A stretch of 64,000 nt of DNA from Anastatus disparis. Its lineage: Eukaryota > Arthropoda > Insecta > Hymenoptera > Eupelmidae. Shown one piece after another: positions 55,147-64,000 of this stretch. Under the pieces are notes generated by a model, which did no database searches, was not told the DNA's origin, and saw nothing but the letters and a program-made list of their open reading frames with translations. Made by a program: the position numbers and the translations under genes. The stretch spans positions 5,823,512 through 5,887,511 of the forward strand of contig JAFFSR010000343.1 of assembly GCA_017163975.1 (NCBI GenBank), written 5' to 3'. Position 1 is the first letter of the stretch. The number at the start of each line of letters is the position of its first letter.

Positions 55147-56356
55147 TCGCTGTGAAGTTGCTGCAAAACTTTACACGTTCTATTCCATTCCTTTGTGCAG
55201 AAAATCAATGATTTTTAAAACATTTAATGAAATATTAATTTTTAATAATTAATTTAAAATACTTCATAAATCATACAATTTAAAAAAGATTATGTAATAA
55301 ATAAAGGTCATATAATCGTCAATTGGAATATAAATTTAGTCAGCTTACAAAATTTTAAATGAAAATCAAGATTTGTTCGATATCTCAAAAAATAGAGTTT
55401 TTATTATCAAAATATCAACTTTATGATAAGAACGACCTCATCATTCGATTCCTTGACCCCCAAAACCGTTAAATCATTATCTTAATAAATTCATGATTAA
55501 AATAGTAAAAATTAAGCCACTATTTCTGCACGGTCACCCAACAGAAGATTCGACCGAATTTAGATTCAAAAGAAATGATTATTGGATCATTATGAATGCT
55601 AATACGATTAATACTTTTATGATTATTAAATTTTAAATAATTCTCTTAGAAAAACTATTTTGTCATAACTATTTAAAAATTAGATTATTATTATTAACAT
55701 AAAAAATTATACCAATATCTGCAAATATTTAAAACTCGATAAATATTTTCATTTCAAATATTTTTATTATTTCACATCTATTTGCTGTACTGTTTATAAT
55801 CAGAATTTTAATACCGATAAATTTCAATATTAAGTCATTGTTTATAATCGAATAGTAACTAATAAATTATTAATTAATACTCAATCGTTATTTTATTGAA
55901 TTATTATTCATAAAATAATTTATTTAATTAATAATTTTAAAATGATTATTTAATTCTTATACCATTTATCATGTTTGATTATTAAATACAACAACAAATA
56001 TTATCGACTAACATTGCCATCTATCATTCAAAGTCATGTACTTCGAATGTAAACATTAGCAGTATAGTATAGATTCATAACCAATTATTTATAAAGATGG
56101 GTTAGGTCTCAAATGACACAATAAAAAAAAAACGATATGTTTACGAATGCAAACACTTGTTGAATTCTTTTCGAAGCCTTCACGACATGGCAACATCGCT
56201 CATTTTGAATTCAAAAAACGATCGCTCATTGGTCACTTTTAATTGATTATCTTGGCTACTGTAATTAAGATAAAAATTTTTTAGAGGTGAATTTGGACTC
56301 AGCTTGTTACGCTGAATCCAACGATACCAATATGTATCGATGTTATCCGATCACCC

Positions 56357-56412
<56 letters not shown>

Positions 56413-57432
56413 ATTTTAGTAATTAAAATACGATAAGAGCAATTTTTATTTAACTTAACTATTCACGATCCCCGCATTTAATTTATAAAACAAAATGGGG
56501 TCGCATCATAACAATAACGCCTTCGCATGTGGCTTTCTCTTTTCTTTTCTTTCAAATTTCACTAGTTTATTATTATTAAGATATTTTTTGCACTTTCGTT
56601 TAATCGCACCAACTCTACGTAAGGTAATATTAAAAAAAAATAACTCTCTTAAGAGGAACGAGAAAGGTATTGGGAAAACCAACAGAATTAAAAGTACTCT
56701 TTCTTACTTGCTAACCCGTTGGTAGAATTCCACTTACAGTTGCTCTGCTGCAGATTCCCTCTCAGTAGTCAAAAATGAACAAAAAATGTGAAGCTGGTCA
56801 AAGAAGAAGAAAATAATGTGGTGAGAGGTAAGTAAACGATGTTGGTTCCAAGAGATGGTCGCACCCGGTCACCGGCTCGCCGCCTCTGGAGATGTCTCAC
56901 CGCAGCCTTCTTTCTTTTCCATTATTTCTCCTTTTCTTTTTATTTAGTCCACGACTTCTCTGCTCTTGTTTCTCTCTTTGCACCTTAACTTCACTGATAT
57001 AATATTCAAAAAAATTAAGTTTTAATTCTACTCGAGTGTACTGAACGGCTGCTGATCCAAGAATGTGCTTTCTCAAGAAGAAAAAAATTACACTCCTTTC
57101 CGTTTTGTTGTCTATCTTATTCGCACTTAATTATTCTCCATCTTCTATCCTTGTTTCTCACCGTTTTTAGTTTCTGCTTTGATCTCCTCAGTTACGAGTC
57201 ATTATCAACAGCTTAATCGACTCTTGGTCGCGGCTCTTCTATCTCTATCACTCTAGTAAATTTTTATACTGTATTTGAAGTTGCTATGCTGCTTCACGCA
57301 GTAGAAACATCGATTATCGAAGAATTCTACTCATAGCTATTTCTCATTGGTCGATTTTACATGTGTATGTACAGTTACGTAAGGTGGCGTTGAAATATCT
57401 AGTTATGCGTATATATCTATAGGTTTATATAC
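55147..57432 (-). repeat. Inverted-duplicate block B
   Basis: Inverted copy of block A (12,190-13,158 plus 15,801-17,237) without its two insertions. A (TA)n microsatellite at 56,361-56,407 stands where block A has the 2.6-kb foldback. The 76-codon frame at 56,495-56,725 is not kept in block A. Confidence 0.8.
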
Positions 57433-58210
57433 ATATCATATATATACATATATGTGTCAATCCACGTCAAACGGATAATGGCTCTGTCCAAAATTGTAAA
57501 TCACCAAAAAAATCGTGTATGGGCTCAAAATTTTCGTCTTACACTCTACTTTCTTTTGCAATGTGGCGATTTTAAAAATTCAAAATGGCGGCTCCAATAT
57601 GGCGGCTCAAACCTAGAGATTTCATTAAAAATTTTCGAAAATTGATTTTAATTCATTCAAATGTGATTATACGTATTTTTTTATATCAGAAATCAATTCA
57701 GCGTTCAATTTTACATAGGAATATAGTATTGCACTCGAGGTAAAAAAATTTACAATGTCATCGGAAGGTCATATCGGGAAATAATAATTATTTCTCGAAT
57801 TACTCATTGATCAATGTTGATTAGTGAGGAAATGAAGATACTCATAGATAATTCGAGTCATTGAATCCAAATCTGATATCCGCTTAACCCTACCAGTCTC
57901 CATCAAGGTCATTTGAAGGTCAAATCGCGAATATCTTTTATTATTTGATAAGATTAAGACACCTATAAGTTTTAAGTGATGCTGGATCCGAATTCGAGGC
58001 CCGTTGAAGTGTCAAACGACGTAATAATAGAAAAATTCGTTTCAAACTGTGGTTTCTTGCAGAACAAAAATTTTCTGTTAGTCAATATTTAATTAATTTT
58101 TACGAAATAGTTTTTATTGCTTCCATCAACAGCATGTAATTTTAGGTAGAAATAATGGATATTATTAGCTTTTGCTGTTCAATTCATTAAATAAACTTTA
58201 TTACAACGAC

Positions 58211-58241
58211 GTTTCGCCTTTATTTCTGAAAGGCCTCTTCA
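58211..58241 (-). ncRNA. Hammerhead ribozyme motif, left copy
   Basis: Inverted copy of the motif at 60,262-60,318, with the same core (CTGAAGA, six-pair stem II, GAAAC, GTC) read on the minus strand. Confidence 0.75.
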
Positions 58242-59049
58242 GGTTCTATAATATAATTAAACAGAAAAACAAAGATATAATTATATATAAAACATTCACA
58301 CACAACCTTGTATAAAATATATATGAGTAAAGATACAAATCAATAACTTACAATGATGTGTTAATTGGCAATATTAATTGAATTATGTATTTAACATAAT
58401 TATAGTCAATAAATTTTAGATTAATGCAAAAATATTGCATAGTCAAAAATCATATCAAAATAACATATCACATTTTAATACTCTGTGAAAGAAGACGGGT
58501 GTGTTTACATGAACAGTATACAAGTTTGAAGGCTAAAGAAACTGGTGTTTCTACAATGTATCAATGTTTACAAACTCAAAAAATGATTCTGACCCACGTG
58601 AACAAGATTACAATAATAACTAACTTTATATACATTTATACAACAATTTGCGAATAGGAATAAATAATTTGCTCGTTTCACATAACAATTTGCGCATAAA
58701 CATAAGTGATTTTTAAGTCTCATTTCAATAAATCAATGATATATTTTTCGTAAATATAATGTAGTTTCTCTGTGTCATGTATTCTATTACAATTATCGTG
58801 ATTTTCAATATGTATCATTTCAGATAGCAGTCTTTTACTATAATTATATTCAATGTCAATGATATTTTTAACAGAAATTTGAGTATTAAAACTATGGTTT
58901 GAATTTTTGCAATGATTGACTAGAGCGGATTTTTCTCGTTTATGTTTTAAATCACTAATGTGTTCTTTAATTCTAAATTCTAATCTGCGTTCAGATTGTT
59001 GATTTTAATGAAACCAAAAAATTCTTACAAATTAGTACCGTAAGGAAAC

Positions 59050-59797
59050 TCATTCGAACTGCTACTTAAACTTCCTATCACATTGTCCTCTATCACAAAA
59101 ATTGCAATGGTATACAATCTAGTTGACAAAAACATTCTTTTATCATCATCAAAATTCCATAAAACAAACTATGATCATATTATACAAACTCTCATTGAAA
59201 ACTATTATCCTCTCACTTTTATCCATCATCACATTAATAAACGCATTAACTATCACAAATTCAACATACAATCTAATTTAATACAAAGTGAAACGGCCAA
59301 TAATGTTATTAATAAAAATTTATAACTCTCCCTACAACAAACACTTAGAATTTAAATTCAGAAATATAACTAAGAAATATAATTTTAATTTGATTTTTAA
59401 AAATACAAATAAAGTCTCTTTTAATAACATTTTAGGTAAAGATAGTATTCATTTTCAGAAGCAGTCTTGTATAGTATACAAAATCAAATGTGATGATCGC
59501 CCCATAGTTTATATTGGACAATCTGAACGCAGATTAGAATTTAGAATTAAAGAACACATTAGTGATTTAAAACATAAACGAGAAAAATCCGCTCTAGTCA
59601 ATCATTGCAAAAATTCAAACCATAGTTTTAATACTCAAATTTCTGTTAAAAATATCATTGACATTGAATATAATTATAATAAAAGACTGCTATCTGAAAT
59701 GATACATATTGAAAATCACGATAATTGTAATAGAATACATGACACAGAGAAACTACATTATATTTACGAAAAATATATCATTGATTTATTGAAATGA
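59050..59797 (+). pseudogene. Penelope-like element, RT end and GIY-YIG endonuclease
   Basis: 59,083-59,325 encodes a fragment of the end of reverse transcriptase and linker (KIAMVYNLVDKNILLSSSKF), and 59,288-59,797 overlaps it in another frame. The latter holds CIVYKIKCDDRPIVYIGQSE, RLEFRIKEHISDLKH, SALVNHCKNSNHSF and a C-terminal helix with EMIHIENHDN. The Val-Tyr-(x)-Ile...Tyr-Ile-Gly start, Arg in the following helix and a downstream His/Glu fit the GIY-YIG nuclease that Penelope-like elements carry after RT. The element is 5'-truncated: RT palm motifs are missing. The frame change near 59,300 marks further decay. Confidence 0.85.
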
Positions 59798-60261
59798 GAC
59801 TTAAAAATCACTTATGTTTATGCGCAAATTGTTATATGAAACGAGCAAATTATTTATTCCTATTCGCAAATTGTTGTATAAATGTATATAAAGTTAGTTA
59901 TTATTGTAATCTTGTTCACGTGGGTCAGAATCATTTTTTGAGTTTGTAAACATTGATACATTGTAGAAACACCAGTTTCTTTAGCCTTCAAACTTGTATA
60001 CTGTTCATGTAAACACACCCGTCTTCTTTCACAGAGTATTAAAATGTGATATGTTATTTTGATATGATTCTTGACTATGCAATATTTTTGCATTAATCTA
60101 AAATTTATTGACTATAATTATATTAAATACATAATTCAATTAATATTGCCAATTAACACATCATTGTAAGTTATTGATTTGTATCTTTACTCATATATAT
60201 TTTATACAAGGTTGTGTGTGAATGTTTTATATATAATTATATCTTTGTTTTTCTGTTTAAT

Positions 60262-60318
60262 TATATTATAGAACCTGAAGAGGCCTTTCAGAAATAAAGG
60301 CGAAACGTCGTTGTAATA
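60262..60318 (+). ncRNA. Hammerhead ribozyme motif of minimal stem III type, right copy
   Basis: In the sense strand of the Penelope-like element: CTGAAGA at 60,275-60,281 (consensus CUGANGA), stem II gcctttc-agaaat-aaaggc with six pairs, then GAAAC directly followed by GTC, giving a two-pair stem III (AC/GU). Stem I is formed by tattatagaac before the core and gttgtaata after the cleavage site. This matches the minimal hammerheads reported for Penelope-like elements. Confidence 0.8.
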
Positions 60319-60813
60319 AAGTTTATTTAATGAATTGAACAGCAAAAGCTAATAGTATCCATTATTTCTACCAAAAATTAATTTTTACGTAATTACGTCG
60401 TTTGACACTGCAACAGACCCGGATTCGGATTCAGCGACACGTAAAACTTAAAGGTGTCGTATCTTATCAAACAATAAAAGGTATTCGCGATTTGACCTTC
60501 AAATGACCTTGATGGAGATCTTGTATACCCTATAGGGTTAAGCGGACATCAGACTCGGATTTAGTGACTCGTGTTACCTATGAGTATCTTCATTTCCTCA
60601 CTAATCAACATTGATCAATGAGTAATTCGAGAAATAACTATTATTTCCCGATATGACCTTCCGATGACATTGTAAATTTTTTACCTCGAGTGCAATACTA
60701 TATTCTATGTAAAATTGAACGCTGAATTGATTTCTGATATAAAAAAATACCTATAATCACATTTGAATGTATTAAAATCAATTTTCGAAAATTTTTAATG
60801 AAATCTCTAGGTT

Positions 60814-61096
60814 TGTAGGAACCAGCCCACAGTATATATGTATGATGTTGAAGGCAGGAGAGAGGACTGTAAAAAACAAGTCACAAGGTAAGATTAATTG
60901 GACCTTTATTGAATGAGCCAGTACGACTAAGCGCAATGACTCGTGGAACAAGACTGAAGTACAGAGAAGCAGTCGCTGAGCTGCTTCTTCCTCGACTAAC
61001 TTGAGCCTGCGCAGAGGCGTTCTCATGTACGCACTTACATGTGTGTTGGTGCGCTTGCAGCGCCGTACGCATACATAGATAAGTGGATGTCCCACA
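60814..61096 (-). repeat. 3' LTR of a second Gypsy-type element
   Basis: A 283-base TG...CA unit interrupts the dispersed repeat just after aatctctaggtt. Next to it on the coding (minus) strand is a polypurine-like gttgggggagtga. The partner LTR lies beyond the window. Confidence 0.75.
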
Positions 61097-62160
61097 TCAC
61101 TCCCCCAACAATTAATTATTGCTATGGGTAAACTTTATTAGTATTTTTCAGCGCAAGAAATGCATCATACAATTGTACATAATAACAATTAAATCACAGA
61201 TGGCGCTGAAAATTTCGCATTAACAATTTTTATTAAATAATCGCAGTAACATTGCAAATATCACAGTTTGAAATTTAAAATTACAAATATCGCAGTTATA
61301 TCACAGCTAGGAGTACATTTAATGCAATTTATTAAAAAAATATTAAATGTTGCATATAGTTCTTATAAAGAAATACATTTAGGTCCCGATAGGGATTCGC
61401 AGAAGCAAAATTACCTTATCACAGTGAGAACTGTTAAGATTAATTAGCTAGATTTATGCATGGAAATGCTTTATTACAGTAGACACTATCAAGTCAATTA
61501 GCTATTATCGCTATTATTATGTTCGCAGTGTAAATAGATTTTTTTATGCACTTAGAGTGCAATTAACATTATAGATGGTTTGTTCGCTTTGAAAACAGAG
61601 CGTAGTGAAAATGTAATTTTCTATTAAATCGCGCTACACACACACAATGTTACGTACGGAACGTATTTTACTTAATTGCATTTATTTTAAAAGTGTGAGC
61701 GCTGTTATGTACAGACATTTTGTTCGCTGTGAAATATTACAAAAAAATTACAAAATTACAAGGTTTTTGCGCATTAGTTACTACAGTCAAATGCACTATA
61801 AATGCTGTTCAATAAGTACAACTCGTTGTGATGCATTAAAGTTTTTTAATTATCCAAATTGTTACTTGTTATGTGGTTTGATTTGCATCAGTAATACATG
61901 AAGGAGAAAAAATAATTGAGTGTACAAAAGGAAATGTATAATGCCTATGAAATATATGATTATTACTTCAAAAGTTTTTCGCAGTGCACCTGACTGTTTA
62001 AAAAAAATTGCATGTATGAGTTTACGTGTTACAAAAATTGACTCTAAATAAAGGTAAAAAATTTATCCAAAGGATATATATATATATATAAAAATGAAGT
62101 GAAGTTTACAAAAAAGGAATGAACTATGCGCAATTACAAAAGGTGTTAGTAAAGTATACG
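61097..62160. other. 3' non-coding part of the second Gypsy-type element
   Basis: No convincing gene. Open frames up to 84 codons have no domain. Confidence 0.45.
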
Positions 62161-62162
62161 GT

Positions 62163-62423
62163 CTAGTGCGTTGGGAAGCTATGAACGGCCGCGTTCATGG
62201 TCTCGGTGGTGCGTCGCATGTAATCTTCCTTAAACTCCGAGAGAGTGATCTCCGCCATACGAAGATGGTATCTCGTAGGAGAGCCCTCTGGAGTTGCCAC
62301 AATGGCGTCCAGAAGACTCTCATGCAGGCGGAGGATCTCTGCGGAGATGTCCTGCGTTTTGACCCAACTGCTGGAGGAGGCCATGCCTACAAGCAAGCTG
62401 GAGCGACAGGAGCTAGAGAACAA
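62163..62423 (-). CDS. Unrecognised ORF in the 3' part of the Gypsy-type element
   Basis: 86 codons: a Ser-rich start (MFSSSCRSSLLVGMASSSS) followed by a helical stretch (DISAEILRLHESLLDAIVA, RYHLRMAEITLSEFKEDYMR). Its base composition is richer in G+C than its surroundings, as is the pol region. It could be a small accessory or env-position frame. No family recognised. Confidence 0.4.
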   Translation of the reverse strand: MFSSSCRSSLLVGMASSSSWVKTQDISAEILRLHESLLDAIVATPEGSPTRYHLRMAEITLSEFKEDYMRRTTETMNAAVHSFPTH

Positions 62424-62636
62424 ACGAAAGAGAATTTTGATTAGTTGTGTTTATATATTTTGTAAGGAGGGTTTTAATTTCCTCCAGTTCTCTAGCAGTA
62501 TCTAGCTTACGTTTTTTGTACAATTTAGGAATTGAGTGCGAGGCCCTACTTCATATTTGATTGAGACTTTGTCGCAGACCCTAACTTTTACCTGCTTCCC
62601 CACTCTCCGTTGCGAAAGAGTTAATGTTTTTTCTCT

Positions 62637-63435
62637 TTAGGATATTAGGAATGAATTTTTTCTTTTTGGGTACAGTGGGGTAGGATGTGAAGGAATGTCA
62701 GAGGAAGACGTGTTGTCTTGATTAGAGGTGGGGATCTCTGGAGTTTCTTCGCATTCCGGTGCGCCGGGAAATGCGTTCTCGCTGGTTAATCTATTGCTAA
62801 TCGCTTGAGTGTTATCGCCCATGGTGCGACCATCCCCCCCGGCGACAACTCGTCCTTGTCATTGTTTCTATGTATAAGAACCTCGTGTGTAATAGCATGG
62901 GGCTCGGCAACGGAATTTGTTTCACCGATCCGCGAAGGCTCTTGGCCATTTTGCTCGATTGCACTAGGTGCAGTGTCATTGTTCTGTGAGAAAGGAGGTC
63001 GCAAGGCTGTGTCCTCCGTGTGGGCATCGCGGTCTTCATTGACAGACTGCTGTGTCAAGATGTTATTTGATTCGCAGTTATCATTCTGCACGTTATTTTT
63101 TGTCACATCAGGGGGTAAAATTGCGACGCCCCTGTTCCCCGTGTCGTCAACAAGTTTGCGCACTGTGGCGTTTGTCGGTGCATTAAAATTCGGAAAAGAA
63201 AGTTTTTGCGAGATCTTCCATATGCATTATCGTTGACGTTTGAGTTCACGTCTAAATCATTGAATTCCTCAGCTAGAAAGTATGCTGGTTTTAAGCGTTC
63301 TACGTTTACCACGACGTGTTTGCCGTGTTTGTCAAGTGTAAATGTGCGCCCGTCTTGGTGTCGCGATATGACCTTATAGGGCCCGGTGTATGGTTGTGTC
63401 ATTGGTGGCTTTACGGCTCTTACTCTCTCGAACAC
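62637..63435 (-). pseudogene. Gypsy integrase C-terminal domain and tail, second element
   Basis: 63,103-63,435 carries ERVRAVKPPMTQPYTGPYKV, SRHQDGRTFTLDKHGKHVVV and VERLKPAYFLAEEF, parallel to the first element's 19,190-19,831 frame. Frames at 62,786-63,163 and 62,637-62,822 continue the polar tail (for example TQQSVNEDRDAHTEDTALRP). Frame changes near 63,120 and 62,800 break it. Confidence 0.75.
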
Positions 63436-64000
63436 GTGTGTGCAAGTTTTAGATCTTTGAAGATGAAGGGCTTGGCGGAATTTTTATGAGTTACCGGGAC
63501 AGGTTTCATTTGTGCGATATAATCTTGAAATTCCGATAAAAAGCTGTTGTCTTGGGAACTGCATGTATCGCGAAACTGAAGGATATCGCCCGGTATTGTT
63601 AATTTTGTGCCGTACACAAACTCAGCCGGACTCGCATTCTGTATCCAGGCGTAGCCTAATACGTAAAACCTAATAATACACTTGAAAAAAACTTTTGGTC
63701 TACTCGTGAGTCTGCGCAAGATACATTAATGCAGCTTTAAGTTGCCTATGCCATCTCTCGATCATCCCGTTTGCTTGCGGATGGTAAGCAGTCGTACGTG
63801 TTCGATTGCAGCCTATCAACTCTAAAAGCGAGGTGAATAACTGGGATTCAAATTGCCGCCCTTGGTCCGTAGTGATTGTTACGGGTGCACCGAATCGCGA
63901 TACCCACGTGTCAAAAAATGCGTGCAACCGTTGGTGCTGTTATTTTGTACAGAGGTACCGCCTCTGGCCAGCGCGAGAATCTATCAATCATCGTAAGCAG
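63420..64000 (-). pseudogene. Gypsy integrase core, second element (partial at window edge)
   Basis: 63,700-63,927 shows FFDTWVSRFGAPVTITTDQG with the second catalytic Asp, then TTAYHPQANGMIERWHRQLK with the catalytic Glu. 63,420-63,719 continues with NASPAEFVYGTKLTIPGDIL and FLSEFQDYIAQMKPVPVTHK. Frame changes near 63,710 and before 63,930 (at the window edge) break the frame. The first catalytic Asp should lie just beyond 64,000. It is a relative of the element at 17.7-24.4 kb, not a copy. Confidence 0.85.

Larger units (their letters stand above)
57450..60813. mobile_element. Palindromic structure containing a Penelope-like element
   Basis: 57,450-58,997 is repeated inverted at 59,518-60,813; only the middle 520 bases are unique. 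The outer 400 bases are the dispersed repeat of 4.2-4.5 kb. The inner 1.15-kb arms are the 3' part of a Penelope-like retroelement: the right one keeps the GIY-YIG frame and points right, the left one is cut at the start of that domain and points left. Penelope-like elements are known for such inverted, partially truncated copies. The 77-codon frames inside both arms run antisense to the element and are not genes. Confidence 0.8.

Noticed and set aside
58424..58657. 77-codon frame present in two identical copies (also 59,860-60,093 minus)
   Set aside because: The identity comes from the inverted repeat, and the frame runs antisense to the Penelope-like element's 3' region.
62805..63236. 143-codon frame (plus)
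   Set aside because: It is antisense to the Gypsy integrase tail, which has recognisable motifs on the minus strand.

Overview
The window is an AT-rich, intron-bearing eukaryotic sequence made almost entirely of nested mobile elements. It is most likely from an insect genome; a hymenopteran such as a parasitoid wasp is my guess, from the kinds of repeats and the Maverick gene set, not something the sequence proves. The only host gene I can support is a furin-like proprotein convertase on the + strand: two exons at 8,759-8,838 and 8,960-9,216 with canonical splice sites. Its next exon is not seen, so the rest of the window may lie in one huge intron or the gene may continue elsewhere.

Layout. 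1-3.3 kb: decayed Jockey-like non-LTR retrotransposon. 3.4-8.3 kb: short tandem repeats, a MITE and a 3.7-kb foldback element. 8.5-9.2 kb: MITE and furin exons. 9.2-12.2 kb: no gene recognised. 12.2-17.2 kb: a repeat block that recurs inverted at 55.15-57.43 kb, split by a 2.6-kb foldback. 17.66-28.64 kb: a 72-bp-period tandem array split by a complete-ended Gypsy-type LTR retrotransposon (17,719-24,443, TSD actg). 28.6-34.99 kb: end of the left arm, a core full of MITEs and a tRNA-derived SINE, then the start of the inverted right arm. 34,989-51,196: a 16.2-kb Maverick/Polinton (adintovirus-like) provirus with TIRs and a 6-bp TSD (cccttc). 51.2-54.35 kb: rest of the right arm, including a SINE with TSD and the inverted 72-bp-type array. 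55-57.4 kb: inverted copy of the 12-17 kb block. 57.4-60.8 kb: palindromic Penelope-like element with GIY-YIG domain and two hammerhead ribozyme motifs. 60.8-64 kb: 3' part of a second Gypsy-type element.

The Maverick is the centre of interest. It keeps a virion module (packaging ATPase, PLA2-domain protein, adenain-type protease, penton-like minor capsid protein, double-jelly-roll major capsid protein, a small basic protein) and an integrase with chromodomain. It also carries a one-BIR/one-RING inhibitor-of-apoptosis-like protein, three paralogues of a DUF8207-like protein and several small ORFs. No DNA polymerase B can be found; the space where a long gene could sit holds about 210-bp and 109-bp tandem repeats. 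Most genes have their own TATA box, two of them in shared divergent promoters. A single-base frame change in the integrase and another between the PLA2 protein and the protease suggest a decaying provirus, programmed frameshifting in the second case, or homopolymer sequence errors.

The left arm (near 28.26 kb and 29.03 kb) preserves the unoccupied versions of the SINE and Maverick insertion sites present in the right arm, so the order of events can be read: inverted duplication first, then SINE and Maverick insertion.
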